From Paraburkholderia polaris (GTDB taxonomy: Bacteria > Pseudomonadota > Gammaproteobacteria > Burkholderiales > Burkholderiaceae): a stretch of DNA of 64,000 nucleotides. The stretch's first letter is position 1; every line of letters starts with the position of its first letter. The notes under the pieces are model-generated. The model had not been told where the DNA came from and searched no databases. It was given only the letters and a program-made list of their open reading frames with translations. Shown one piece after another: positions 54,095 through 63,783 of this stretch. Position numbers and translations under genes: made by a program. The stretch lies in NCBI RefSeq assembly GCF_012927345.1, contig NZ_JABBGJ010000034.1:1-64000 (forward strand), read 5' to 3'.

Positions 54095-55228
54095 CTATAC
54101 CGCCTTTTTCAGCAAGTCGCTCAGGTCAACACCGTTCTTGGCTTCGGTCAGCAAGTGATCCGGCGTCGGGCCCTCACGAGTGAGATCGACGAGAGCCTGA
54201 TTCAGATCCACATACGGCCGCATACGCTGTTCGTATGCAGCAAACGCCTGCGCCGGATCGTCCCATTGCCGAATCAGTTCGCAAGTGAGTACGAAAGCAC
54301 CGACGAGCCCGAGGCTCGTGCCTTGGCCCGAGAAGGGGGATGCGCAGTGCGCTGCGTCGCCGGCAAGCACAACACGGCCTTTAGACCATGACGGCATGCG
54401 GATCTGCGCGAGCTCGTTGTAATAGAACTGATCGGTCGTCTTCATTGCGTTGATGAAGCGGGGAAATTCGCCCTTCAGGTGAGCGCACTGCCAGGCCACA
54501 AGCTGCTTTTGCGCCTCCGTATCGCTGCGGGACATCGCAGATCCCGGAGCCGCGAAGCCAACGCCAATCCGGAGTTCGCTCTTGTCGTGGCTTGGATAGA
54601 TCACGTAGCCGATGCCCTCCTCCCGGTGGCCAAGTTGCCAATCGATCAGATTGATCAGGTTCGGCGTCGAAAAAAGGGCGAGAACTACGCCCAATGGGTG
54701 AACAAACGTGGATTCATCGTTGAAACACTGCTTGCGGACATTCGAGTAGATGCCGTCGGCGCCGATCAGGAGATCGAATTTCCGGTTCACGCCGCTCGCG
54801 AACGTCGCCGCCACGCCGTCGCCTTGATCATCGATCGCGCGAATGCTGTCGCCGTAGGCGAATTCGACGCGTTCGCTCATCGCGCCCATCAGAAGCTCGC
54901 ACAGGTCATCGCGGAAAATTTCGATGTCGTCGCTGTCGAGCCGGCCTGCACTGAAAGTACGTTCTTCGGTGCGTTGTGTCTCGTTGCCGTCGGCATCAAG
55001 CATCGACATACCCTTCAGGCGCGTTCGCAACGCACGGGCGTCCTCGAGCAATCCCATCTCCTCGACGACCTTGAGCGCGACGCCCCGAATGTCGACGGCT
55101 TGGCCGCCCCGGCGAAATGCCGGGGCCTGCTCGATCAGCGTCGTGGCAAACCCCGCGCGGTCCAGCCAGTATGCCAGCGCCAGACCAGTGACGCCTGCAC
55201 CGGAAATCAATACGTTTCCGTTCATCAT
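54095..55228 (-). CDS. FAD-dependent aromatic-ring-type monooxygenase (TetX-like)
   Basis: 377 residues (start at 55228 or the adjacent ATG 55225). PHBH-fold class A flavoprotein monooxygenase: N-terminal VLISGAGVTGLALAYWLDRAG, middle DLLIGADGIYSNVRK (DG motif) and GRVVLAGDAAHCASPFSGQG (GD motif). The group includes TetX-like and antibiotic- or aromatic-modifying enzymes. No biosynthetic or regulator gene adjoins, so the substrate is unknown. Confidence 0.88.
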   Translation of the reverse strand: MMNGNVLISGAGVTGLALAYWLDRAGFATTLIEQAPAFRRGGQAVDIRGVALKVVEEMGLLEDARALRTRLKGMSMLDADGNETQRTEERTFSAGRLDSDDIEIFRDDLCELLMGAMSERVEFAYGDSIRAIDDQGDGVAATFASGVNRKFDLLIGADGIYSNVRKQCFNDESTFVHPLGVVLALFSTPNLINLIDWQLGHREEGIGYVIYPSHDKSELRIGVGFAAPGSAMSRSDTEAQKQLVAWQCAHLKGEFPRFINAMKTTDQFYYNELAQIRMPSWSKGRVVLAGDAAHCASPFSGQGTSLGLVGAFVLTCELIRQWDDPAQAFAAYEQRMRPYVDLNQALVDLTREGPTPDHLLTEAKNGVDLSDLLKKAV

Positions 55229-55571
55229 CAGCACCGTCGTTATCTTTAATGCAGGAATACTATACGCTGAGCTCGTGTTTTGAAACTCGCGTTCGATGGC
55301 CTTGGCAATTAAAGCGAGCTCTCGCTATAGCGTGTCTGTCGCGTCTACTAGGTGAGCATTAGAAGATGCACCCCGTCGATGACGATGAGAATCGGGTCGG
55401 CCATTTCGCGTCTCCATTCGCGGGATCGGGGACGTGCTGGGTGCCGTAAAAGTGTTGGTGGCATGAGCGTGCATGCTCACTCTGACCTAGTTCTTCGCGC
55501 TTACCATAGTTTTATGGGTCGCAGCGTCCCCCGACCCTGATCGAAGCTTAGCGTCTCGCAGGAGAATCTTC
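55229..55571. other. Intergenic region
   Basis: About 340 bp between divergent genes. No gene, repeat or confident promoter seen. Confidence 0.3.
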
Positions 55572-55832
55572 ATGAACGCCCTTTTTCGCTCCACACTACT
55601 TGCCGCTATGGTCGTCTTGCCCGCTGAGGCGTTCGCGCAATCGATCGTGCAGGTCGACGAGACCCAGGTTGAGACGATCGCGTATGCGAATGTCGGTCCG
55701 GTTTCCGCGCCGGCGCAGGTCCACACCAACCCGGCGAACGACTATGCCGGCACGCTCGCGGGCACACTTTCAGACACTGAATTCAATCCCGCCACTGACC
55801 TGGGGTTGAAGTCGATTTACGTCCGTCACTAA
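55572..55832 (+). CDS. Small exported hypothetical protein
   Basis: 86 residues from ATG 55572, with AGGAG upstream. Signal peptide ending at AFA-QS near residue 23. The mature part is rich in Thr, Ala and Asn with repeated 'AGTLAGTLSD'. Periplasmic, function unknown, similar in look to the small exported proteins common in Burkholderia. Confidence 0.65.
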   Translation: MNALFRSTLLAAMVVLPAEAFAQSIVQVDETQVETIAYANVGPVSAPAQVHTNPANDYAGTLAGTLSDTEFNPATDLGLKSIYVRH

Positions 55833-55942
55833 CATGGCTTCCCCGGTACCCAAGCTGACCGCTGTCTTCCTCATTCGACGCTCATAGTCGATCAATACAC
55901 TTGACGTGTTACGTCGACGATCATCGAGTCAAGGGCATCCCC

Positions 55943-56899
55943 ATGAATACGCCGCTAAGATCCGCAGCACTCGCGATTACCTTGGCGTGTGCCGCACTAT
56001 CGACCATCGCTCACGCGCGAACCGAGAGCTATCCGCATGAAGCGGCGTGCGTAGCGCCACCCGCGACGTCCTCGATCTATGCAGGTCATCGCGAACAGAT
56101 CGCGGACACTCAGCGCGGCCCACTCGCCTATTACCGGTTCGGTCATGGCAGCCCGCTTCTGCTCGTCACCGGATATCGCGCGACGATGTCCGAATGGGAC
56201 GCAACGTTCCTCGCCGAACTCGTGAAACATCATGACGTCATCGTCTTCGACAACCGCGGTATCGGACGTTCAATGCCCAATGCGTCGAGCTTCACGATCG
56301 ACGACATGGCAAGCGATACCGCCGCATTGATCGACACGCTGGCGTTGAAGCACGCGACGGTGGTCGGATGGTCGATGGGCGGCTCGATCGTGCAGCAACT
56401 CGCGATCGACAAGCCTCAGGCGATCGGCAAGATGGTATTGATGAGCGCTTTGGCGCCAGGCCGAACCGGCATCCCGGCGCCCGCGGACATCCTGATGCAA
56501 CTGTCGGGTAAGCCTGGCATCACGTTCAACGACATCATGGCCGTTCTGTTCCCGGCACCGAGCGTGCAAGGCGCCGAGCGGTGTTTCGTCAAAGATATGT
56601 TCAAGCCGTCCGACTACCAGTCGCCCGCCATTTCCGGCGCGGCCACGGATGGTCAATCTGCCTCGCTGAAAGCTTGGGAAACGGACGATACAGCCGCTGA
56701 CGCGCTGCGCTCGGTGCATATCGATACGCTAGTGCTCTCGGGCACCGACGATGCCATCGTCGCCAAAGAGAACGCCGCAGCGCTCACACGCTTATTGCCC
56801 CATGCCCATCTTCTGCTGGTTAAGCACGCAGGACACGCGATGATGTATCAATACCCGGTCGCGCTGGCGCGTGCGATCGATTCATTTGCGCGTCACTGA
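55943..56899 (+). CDS. Exported alpha/beta hydrolase
   Basis: 318 residues from ATG 55943. Signal peptide to about residue 26 (STIAHA). Alpha/beta hydrolase core: LLLVTGYRATMSEWD (oxyanion), VVGWSMGGSIVQQ (nucleophile Ser), LSGTDDAIVAKEN (Asp) and KHAGHAMMYQ (His). The full triad is present. It is a periplasmic esterase or related hydrolase; substrate unknown. Confidence 0.88.
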   Translation: MNTPLRSAALAITLACAALSTIAHARTESYPHEAACVAPPATSSIYAGHREQIADTQRGPLAYYRFGHGSPLLLVTGYRATMSEWDATFLAELVKHHDVIVFDNRGIGRSMPNASSFTIDDMASDTAALIDTLALKHATVVGWSMGGSIVQQLAIDKPQAIGKMVLMSALAPGRTGIPAPADILMQLSGKPGITFNDIMAVLFPAPSVQGAERCFVKDMFKPSDYQSPAISGAATDGQSASLKAWETDDTAADALRSVHIDTLVLSGTDDAIVAKENAAALTRLLPHAHLLLVKHAGHAMMYQYPVALARAIDSFARH

Positions 56900-57167
56900 T
56901 GTGCTGCAATTGAAGCCGCGAAAACCGGCGACGACACGATCCTGGTGGGCAGCCAGCCCGACTGCAGCTCTCCCCCGACGCAAGGCGCTACTGACGGGCA
57001 CGGGCAAGCTAACCGACTGGTGCCGCGCATGTCGATCACCGATTCTCCGACATCACCGACATCACCGACCAGCCAAGACCCTCGACGTTCCGGATTAAGG
57101 GTTGAAAGCAATACGGTCGCAGACGATAAGGATGCAGTCCGCCGAACGCTTGATCTGCTCGTGCACG

Positions 57168-57525
57168 CTAAACCGGATCGACGCGCCTGATCGTGCCGAC
57201 GACGAACGCGTAGCTGACAATCGCGAGCAGTGCGTGAGCGCCGACGAATATGAGCGCGCCATTGAACGAGTGCATCGTCTGGACCAGGAAGCCGATGGTA
57301 ATCGGCGTGGTGATACCCGCGAGGCTGCTAAAAGTATTGAACACCGACGCATTCAGTCCTGCCGCGTTCACCGGTGAGGTATCGGCGATGACCGCCTATC
57401 CGAGCGCGCCGAAGCCCTTGCCGAAGAAAGCCAGTGCCATGATCGCCACGACGAGCCAGTCCGCGCTGACGTAGTTGCACACGATGATGGCGACCGTCAT
57501 CGGCGCCGCACGCAAGATTTCACAC
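57168..57525 (-). pseudogene. MFS sugar-acid transporter remnant with a nonsense mutation
   Basis: The - strand encodes the last ~115 codons of a GarP/ExuT-like anion:cation symporter: WLVVAIMALAFFGKGFGALG, a TAG where the family has Trp, AVIADTSP, FNTFSSLAGITTPITIGF, then ALIFVGAHALLAIVSYAFV. The N-terminal two thirds are missing because the SMP-30 gene begins there on the other strand. It is a clear pseudogene. Being next to a sugar lactonase, it probably once belonged to the same sugar-acid pathway. Confidence 0.85.
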
Positions 57526-57543
57526 AACGCAGGTGGCCGCTCG

Positions 57544-58455
57544 ATGTCGATCTCGGCGAAGGGACAACCGGAAACGCAGTCGAACGCCGAGGTCCGCTGC
57601 GTCAGCCAGATTCCGTCGCTGCTGGGCGAAGGTCCGCTCTGGTCGCCACGTGACGAGGCGCTCTACTGGGTCGACATCCTGACTCCCGCGATTCATCGCT
57701 TCGACGTGGCGACGGGTAAAGATACCGAAACGAAGCTCGGCTCGATGGTCAGCCTCGTCATTCCGAAGGCAACCGGCGGACTGCTGATCGCGACGCCCAA
57801 CGGCCTGATGACGATAGATGACAGCGGCACGCTGACGCGGCTGTCCCACCCCGAGGCTGATCGGCCCGGCAATCGCTACAACGACGGCAAATGCGACCGC
57901 ATGGGCCGCCTGTGGGTCGGCACGATGGACATGGGCGCGGCGCCCAACCGCGGCAACCTGTTCAAGGTCGACCCCGACGGCTCATGGATCAAGATGGACA
58001 CCGGCTTCACGGTGGCGAACGGTCTCGGCTGGAGCCCGGACAATACGCGCATGTATTTCACCGATTCGCACCGTAAGCTCGTGTTCCAGTACGACTTCGA
58101 CTTCATCAACGGCACGATCAACAATCGCCGGCCGCTGATCTCGTTCGACGCGTCGGCAGGCTCGCCCGACGGTCTCACGGTCGATGCGGAAGGCTGCCTG
58201 TGGGTCGCCATGTGGGACGAGTGGTGCATCGCTCGCTTCGACCCGGAAGGCCGGGAGATGACGCGTGTCCGAATACCGGTGCCGCGTCCGACCAGCTGCT
58301 GCCTCGGCGGTCCCAACCTCGACATCCTGTATGTCACGAGCGCGCGCGTGCGGTTCGCACAAGATGTGCTCAAGAGCGCCCCGCTTTCAGGCTCGCTCTT
58401 TGCCGTTCAGATCCCTGGTGTACGCGGAATACCCGAGACCATTTTTGCGGGCTGA
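57544..58455 (+). CDS. SMP-30/gluconolactonase-family sugar lactonase
   Basis: 303 residues from ATG 57544; the open frame begins at 57475 but that part is antisense to the MFS remnant. SMP-30/regucalcin fold: the metal Glu in LGEGPLWSPRDEALYWVDI, Asn/Asp in YNDGKCDRMGRLWVGTMD, GLGWSPDNTRMYFTDS and SPDGLTVDAEGCLWVA. It hydrolyses sugar lactones to sugar acids in the cytoplasm. Context suggests an eroded sugar-acid catabolic locus. Confidence 0.9.
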   Translation: MSISAKGQPETQSNAEVRCVSQIPSLLGEGPLWSPRDEALYWVDILTPAIHRFDVATGKDTETKLGSMVSLVIPKATGGLLIATPNGLMTIDDSGTLTRLSHPEADRPGNRYNDGKCDRMGRLWVGTMDMGAAPNRGNLFKVDPDGSWIKMDTGFTVANGLGWSPDNTRMYFTDSHRKLVFQYDFDFINGTINNRRPLISFDASAGSPDGLTVDAEGCLWVAMWDEWCIARFDPEGREMTRVRIPVPRPTSCCLGGPNLDILYVTSARVRFAQDVLKSAPLSGSLFAVQIPGVRGIPETIFAG

Positions 58456-59115
58456 AAAGCAACGGTATACGCCGAATTCAGCCCCACCGCCTTCGACTCG
58501 CGCATTCTCGCATTCTCTCGTCCCACCGTTGCGGACAAACCTTCGGGGTCTTCGACGAGGCAACCAGTCTGTAGCGGAGGAGCGCGAGTTCTATCCGCCG
58601 AGCCGGATCGGGGCTCCGAATCTGACGTGCCCACTCTAACTTCCAGTATGGTTCGCCACGATAACGGGGGGGCGCGATGCGCTATCGCACCACATCCGCT
58701 TTGCGAGGGCCCTGCGACTCGTTCCCGCACCGTCATAAGCCGTAAATTGCGCAATTCAATGTCTCGCTCCAGAGTGATCTTCGCCGGTTAACACTGACCT
58801 GATTCTGAAGTTCTACGATACACGGGACTACTGGCTCAGATCCGCATCGCCGGCTTTCACCTCTGGTCGCGGATCCTGAGAATCTCGCATTCCTCGCGAG
58901 AGCCAGAGACCCGTCGATTGTTTCGCTTGTCCGGACCGGTCCGGTTTTGTCTGCTGGGAAGTACTGTGGCACCAAATGGTGTCGGCGGAGGCAAACAGAA
59001 GTGACTGTCGACGCTTCAGGCTCTAGCAGGTCTCATCGCTTCCGGGGAGGAAGTGAGTCTGTTGCAGAGAAACGCGTCGGCGCTAGGACTTTGTCCTCGC
59101 GGCCACACAGTCGGG
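58456..59115. other. 660-bp gene-free region
   Basis: No reading frame here resembles a protein. A 14-bp palindrome CCGGACCGGTCCGG-like motif near 58931-58944 is the only structure noted. It is probably degenerated sequence between the sugar locus and recQ. Confidence 0.4.
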
Positions 59116-60864
59116 CTAGACCGCACGGCGCGCCGCCTTCACATAGCTCGACATGAAAGTCCGTGTTCTGCCGTCCGGAAATACGATCGCGACCTGCTCG
59201 CCGCTCGCCAACGCGACCTCTCCCGCCCCGAACCTCGGCACGCGTACCGCGTCGCCCGGTGACCATGGATGCGGCTTCGACGATCGCTTCGATGCGTCCG
59301 CGTCATGCAACGTGTCGTCCACGGAGATCGACTGATCGGCCGGCGCGATTTGCGGTGGACTCATGCAGTTGTCGCATACGCCGCAGCGCTGCATCGACGG
59401 TGTATCGCCGTAGTACGTGAGGATCGCGCGCCATCGGCACTGGCCGGTCTGCGCGTAATCGATCATCTGTTGCAGCGTCTCCTTGTCATGGACGCTCATT
59501 GCTTCGAACTGTGCGGCGGCTTTCGCCACCGCATCATGCGCACTACTCTGCGCGCCATCGTGTGCCCGCAGACGATAGCGCCGCTGCCGGTCGCGGCCCG
59601 CGATACGCGCATCGACCAGCATGCCAAGCGCCACCTCCAGCTTGCCGCCGCCCACCCCGGGCATTGCGTCCTTGAGTTCCGCGAGCGTAACGCCTCCCGA
59701 CGCTTCTTTGCAGCGTGCTGCGAGCGTGTCGTACAAACGCTGCGCCAGTTCGACGCTCGGATACCTGCCGGCGAGAAAGAACTGCTGAATGCGCCGGTCA
59801 TTCAGGTCGAACAGCAGCACGCAGTCGGCGGGTTGCCCGTCGCGGCCCGCGCGGCCGGTTTCCTGGTAGTAGGCATCGAGGCTGCCTGGCATCTGGTAAT
59901 GGACGACGAAGCGGATATCGGGTTTGTCGATGCCCATGCCGAACGCGTTGGTGGCGACCATTAGCCTGGTCCCGCCCGACATGAACGCTTCCTGGGCGGC
60001 TTCGCGCGCACCCGGCGTCAGCTTGCCGTGATAGCGCGACACGGACTCGCCCTCTTCCGCGAGCCAGGCGTAAATCTCCTCGGCGTCGCGTACCGTCGCT
60101 GTGTAGATAATGCCGGTCCCGGCGCTCGACGCGATCACTTCGCGCAACTGTTCATGCTTGGCCTGTGCGGCCCGCGCGGCACCGTCTTTGCCGCCGCCCA
60201 CGCTGACCTGCACGACGCGATAACGCAGGTTTTCTCGCAACGTACCCGTGCGGACCACGCGCGGATCGCGCAATCCCAACGAACGGGCGATGTCGGCCAG
60301 CACGGGCGGGGTGGCAGTCGCGGTGAGCGCGAGCACTGGCGGTTGACCGAGCGCCTTGACAGCGTTGGCGATCTCAAGAAAGGCCGGCCGGAAGTCGTGC
60401 CCCCATTGCGACACGCAATGCGCCTCGTCGACCACCACCAGACCCACTTTATGTCCCGCGGCCGCCCGCAATACCGCCATGAATGCCGGCTGCGCCAGCC
60501 GCTCCGGCGTGACGAAGACGATGCCGCTCTCTCCATCCAGAATGCGCTGCAATGCCTCCCGTTCTTCGCGGCTGCGCAACGTGCTGTTCACCAGCGTACA
60601 GTCGACGCCCGCCGCCAGCAGTTTGTCCGCCTGATCCTTCATCAAGGCGATGAGCGGCGATACGACGAGCGTCGTGCCATCGAGATGGAGTGCCGGCAAT
60701 TGATAGCAGAGGGATTTGCCGGCACCGGTCGGCATCGTCGCAAGTGTGTCGCGCCGTTCCAGCACACTGCGAATGATGTCTTCCTGGCCGGCGCGCAATA
60801 GGGCGATGCCGAATGTGTCACGCATCGTCTTGCGCATGCTGCGAAGCCGCTGCTCTAGCGTCAT
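59116..60864 (-). CDS. RecQ-family ATP-dependent DNA helicase
   Basis: 582 residues. Superfamily 2 helicase motifs: Q-motif region FRAGQ-like at the N terminus, Walker A MPTGAGKSLCYQLPA, VVSPLIALMKDQ, DEAHCVSQWGHDFRPA, SATATPP-like ALTATATP, and QETGRAGRDG. The RecQ zinc-binding C-terminal block ends with CRWRAILTYYGD and CGVCDNC. No HRDC domain; instead a ~60-residue tail with a small beta domain (GDAVRVPRFGAGEVALASGE). Unwinds DNA in recombinational repair. Probably a second, shorter RecQ paralogue, so the symbol is withheld. Confidence 0.92.
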   Translation of the reverse strand: MTLEQRLRSMRKTMRDTFGIALLRAGQEDIIRSVLERRDTLATMPTGAGKSLCYQLPALHLDGTTLVVSPLIALMKDQADKLLAAGVDCTLVNSTLRSREEREALQRILDGESGIVFVTPERLAQPAFMAVLRAAAGHKVGLVVVDEAHCVSQWGHDFRPAFLEIANAVKALGQPPVLALTATATPPVLADIARSLGLRDPRVVRTGTLRENLRYRVVQVSVGGGKDGAARAAQAKHEQLREVIASSAGTGIIYTATVRDAEEIYAWLAEEGESVSRYHGKLTPGAREAAQEAFMSGGTRLMVATNAFGMGIDKPDIRFVVHYQMPGSLDAYYQETGRAGRDGQPADCVLLFDLNDRRIQQFFLAGRYPSVELAQRLYDTLAARCKEASGGVTLAELKDAMPGVGGGKLEVALGMLVDARIAGRDRQRRYRLRAHDGAQSSAHDAVAKAAAQFEAMSVHDKETLQQMIDYAQTGQCRWRAILTYYGDTPSMQRCGVCDNCMSPPQIAPADQSISVDDTLHDADASKRSSKPHPWSPGDAVRVPRFGAGEVALASGEQVAIVFPDGRTRTFMSSYVKAARRAV

Positions 60865-60915
60865 GTATCTTTGATTTCCGGTTGGCGTACGCGACCTGCT
60901 GTTGAGTTGCTGGAT

Positions 60916-61449
60916 TTAAAGCGTCGCGGTCTTGTCGCCCACCGATCTACTGCCCACCGCATCGAGCTTGCCTTGCAACTCCGCCTTGCGTTTCGCCATC
61001 TTTTCGCCGAGTGCACTGAGATTGCATTGCGACTTGCGCAGTTCCGGGAAGAGCTCTTTCTCTTCTTCCTCGACATGATGGCCTACCATCTCACTCATCA
61101 CTTTGAAGGTCGCATCGAAGCCCTTGTCGCCCGCTTTCAGCGTCTCAAACTTCGCGATCAGCGTCTTGACGAGGAAGTGCTCGATATACGCTTCTTCGAC
61201 GTCGATCTTGTCGCTGTCAGGCAATGCTTCCTGTGCGGCCGGATAAAGCAGCTCTTCTTCGAGCAGCGTGTGGATCGATAGCTCTTCGCAGGCGCGCTGC
61301 GCGAGCGCCGCCTTCGCGTCGAGGTCGTCGTCGGCTTTCCCGAACGCCTTGAACAGTTTTTCGACTGCACGATGCTCCGCTTCGAGAAAGGCCAGTGCAT
61401 CGTGCGAGCCGGATCCGGTCTCTGTCTTGTCCTGTGTCGTCGCTTCCAT
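60916..61449 (-). CDS. Hemerythrin HHE-domain protein
   Basis: 177 residues from ATG at 61449 (GAGGAG upstream). Metal-ligand His and Glu residues lie in LEAEHRAVEKLF, SIHTLLEEELLYP, EEAYIEHFLVK and MVGHHVEEEEKELFP, the pattern of a diiron hemerythrin-like four-helix bundle. A charged Lys/Ala-rich tail follows. It binds oxygen, NO or iron; likely a stress protein. Confidence 0.9.
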   Translation of the reverse strand: MEATTQDKTETGSGSHDALAFLEAEHRAVEKLFKAFGKADDDLDAKAALAQRACEELSIHTLLEEELLYPAAQEALPDSDKIDVEEAYIEHFLVKTLIAKFETLKAGDKGFDATFKVMSEMVGHHVEEEEKELFPELRKSQCNLSALGEKMAKRKAELQGKLDAVGSRSVGDKTATL

Positions 61450-61814
61450 GCTGATCTCCTCGGTCATGCGATTGGCTGCTACGGTTGAATGCAGCGGCAG
61501 AACGCTACTTCGAGCAACCCCCATGCCCACTGACGGACTGGCTGGTACGCAGAGTCGGGAAGCGAAATCTGAACTACGGACGAGACGAACCGCGATCCGG
61601 CGTCAGTAGCGCCAACACAAACGCTCACCACAGGCGGCACCGGCAGTCGCGATTTTTGGCGCGGCGGCGGCTGTCTCGTGCGAGACGCGGCCGGGCACGA
61701 GCGGCACAGAAAATGCGTCCCACGCAGACGTTTTACCCCGCAAGGCGTCGGCGTGATGCCGAATGCGTCGGCATCGAGACGATGCTGGTAACGACCAGGT
61801 CATGGAGGCTGTCA
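61450..61814. other. Divergent intergenic region
   Basis: About 365 bp between the hemerythrin gene and the membrane-protein gene. It should hold both promoters; none can be assigned with confidence. Confidence 0.3.
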
Positions 61815-62750
61815 ATGAACAACACAAGAAATCCAGCGGACTATACGCTGGCCACGAAAGATCCTGCGCTGCTAGTCCGTCAACACGGGGCCGCGGTCTC
61901 ATGGGGAGCCGTGTTCGCTGGCGGCGTCGGTGCGGCCGCGTTCGCGCTCATCCTGCTGAGCTTGGGCACGGGCCTCGGCCTGACGTCGATCTCCCCGTGG
62001 TCATCGGGGACCTCGAATGCAAAAGCGTTCGGCTTTGCGGCTGTGGTGTGGATATGTGTCACCTCGATTCTCACGTCGGGATTGGGCGGCTATCTGGCGG
62101 GACGGCTACGCAGCCGCTGGCTGGCAGTCGACGCCGATGAAATCCACTTCCGGGACACGGCGCATGGTTTCCTGAGCTGGGCCCTGGCGACGCTCTTCAC
62201 GGCCGCCATCCTGACATCGGCCGTATCGGGCATTGTGCGGGCCGGCGCGCAGACCGCCGCGACAACGGCCGTGGCAGGCGGTTCCGTCACGATGGGGACG
62301 ATGCAACGCGGCAATGCACAGGCGGCAACGAACACGTGGCCGCTCGGCTACTTCGTCGATTCACTATTCCGGATGCCCGTCGGTTCGTCGCTCGCCGCAC
62401 CCGCGACCGCCGCAGGCACCGATGAGACGGCGCGCGCGGAAACCGCGCGGATCTTCCTTAACAGCGCGGCAACGGGCGATCAGTTGTCGCCGGAGGACAC
62501 TGCCTATCTAAGCCAGCTTGTTGCGCAACATACTGGCCTTACGCCAGAAGCTGCACAAGCTCGTGTGGTGACCACCTACACGCGCCTGTTGCAGAAAATC
62601 ACTGCCCTCGATGCGGCCGCTAAAGATGCCGCCGACAAGGCGCGCAGAGTCACAATCGGCGCATCGTTGTGGCTATTCGTCTCGCTTCTGATGGGCGCAT
62701 TTTCTGCGAGCCTGATGGCAACTCATGGCGGCCGCGTACGCCAGCTCTGA
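61815..62750 (+). CDS. Conserved membrane protein (PhnA-like annotation group)
   Basis: 311 residues from ATG 61815, GGAGG about 6 bases upstream; the open frame from 61485 has no better start. Four hydrophobic segments: ~25-50 (GAVFAGGVGAAAFALILLSL), ~68-90, ~112-135, and ~285-305 at the C terminus, with a periplasmic or cytoplasmic loop of ~130 residues between the third and fourth. Proteins of this type occur in proteobacteria next to small stress genes. Function unknown. Confidence 0.75.
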   Translation: MNNTRNPADYTLATKDPALLVRQHGAAVSWGAVFAGGVGAAAFALILLSLGTGLGLTSISPWSSGTSNAKAFGFAAVVWICVTSILTSGLGGYLAGRLRSRWLAVDADEIHFRDTAHGFLSWALATLFTAAILTSAVSGIVRAGAQTAATTAVAGGSVTMGTMQRGNAQAATNTWPLGYFVDSLFRMPVGSSLAAPATAAGTDETARAETARIFLNSAATGDQLSPEDTAYLSQLVAQHTGLTPEAAQARVVTTYTRLLQKITALDAAAKDAADKARRVTIGASLWLFVSLLMGAFSASLMATHGGRVRQL

Positions 62751-62785
62751 TTGAAACTTCAATTCATTTACCGAAGGAGGTGTTT

Positions 62786-62860
62786 ATGCGCTCAATTCTT
62801 CTTTATATGCTCGGGGTACCCATTCCCATCATCATTCTGATCGCACTGTTCTGGCATTAG
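62786..62860 (+). CDS. 24-residue hydrophobic peptide
   Basis: ATG 62786 has a near-perfect GAAGGAGG ribosome site. The product, MRSILLYMLGVPIPIIILIA plus LFWH, is a single membrane span with a Pro-x-Pro kink. It follows the membrane protein by 35 bp and is probably in the same operon. I recall very similar tiny proteins in other proteobacteria. Confidence 0.65.
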   Translation: MRSILLYMLGVPIPIIILIALFWH

Positions 62861-62931
62861 GCGCCGCCATGCCGCCGATCGCCGGGTGTGTCCTGGCGTT
62901 CGGCGCAGTGAACTTCGGAAAGTAACGGGCG

Positions 62932-62960
62932 CGGCGCAATCGAGCGCGTCGCGCCGTTTT
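62932..62960 (+). terminator. Possible terminator after the small peptide gene
   Basis: A 6-bp GC stem (62932-62937 with 62951-62956), 13-nt loop, then TTTT. Weak but well placed between convergent genes. Confidence 0.4.
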
Positions 62961-62969
62961 GACTCTGCG

Positions 62970-63497
62970 TTAATGTGGACCAACCGGGTCCGGGCCTGGA
63001 TCGGTCGGCCCAAGCTCCGCGGTGGCTGGCACGGCCTGAGAGCCATCGACTGCTTTCTGGCCGAGCACCTCGAAGTTCATGCCTTCGAGCTGGTTTAGCT
63101 CGGCAGGCTTGCGGCACACGGCGTTGAAACCAACCTCCTTCATTTCACGGATGTAGTCGGCGGTATCGAACGCGGTGAATGCCAGAAGGGGAATCTTTTC
63201 GGTCGCCCCGATTCTCCGGGGCGCCGCTGCAACACCAATGCCGGATAGGCCGGGCATGGCGACATCCAGAACAATGCAGTCAGGTATCCACGCCTTCGCT
63301 TCCCTCAGGGCGTCCGACCCGTGGTAGACGGTTCGCACGCTCATGCCGCCGGCTTGCAGGTATGCGCTCAGAGCGTCTGCTGACGGGTGCGAATCGTCGA
63401 CGACAAGCACGCGGACAGGCGCGCCGTTTTGAAGGCGCCTGCGCTGACTTCCGGTCGGATCATCCAGGCATTCTAGGTTTTCGAAATTCGGGTTCAT
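62970..63497 (-). CDS. Single-domain response regulator
   Basis: 175 residues from ATG at 63497; the frame is open to 63569. Receiver domain at ~25-140: VLVVDDS (acidic pair), phosphoacceptor Asp in DCIVLDVAMPG, Thr in LLAFTAFD and the Lys in CRKPAE. No output domain; a ~35-residue Pro/Gly-rich tail follows. No histidine kinase is adjacent in the window. May act by protein contact, as other stand-alone receivers do. Confidence 0.85.
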   Translation of the reverse strand: MNPNFENLECLDDPTGSQRRRLQNGAPVRVLVVDDSHPSADALSAYLQAGGMSVRTVYHGSDALREAKAWIPDCIVLDVAMPGLSGIGVAAAPRRIGATEKIPLLAFTAFDTADYIREMKEVGFNAVCRKPAELNQLEGMNFEVLGQKAVDGSQAVPATAELGPTDPGPDPVGPH

Positions 63498-63783
63498 GGG
63501 TTTGCTCTCGCTGGTGGCGCATTGACATCGAACTGCTGCCAACGGCGAGCGCAACGACCGTTCCCACACCCGGATCCGTCCGTCAACTCGATTTAAGTGA
63601 ATGACCAGTTATGAAGCGACCTGACTGCTCCGCAGCCCGTACCGGAGCGCGTGGCAGCTAGCGGCTCTTCATTGGACAGCGTGGGACTCGAGAGCTGGCG
63701 CCGTGGCACGCCCCAAGCCTCACGCGTCCGACGCTCACGGAATCGAGCGCGGCACGTCCGTCGGCGGCCGCATCGATGCAATC

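Noticed and set aside
57040..57075. Short GACATCACC repeats
   Set aside because: Only two to three imperfect units with no gene or structure around them; too little for a CRISPR or other repeat claim.
58926..58945. GC palindrome as operator or terminator
   Set aside because: Short, no T-run and no gene start or end within 150 bp.
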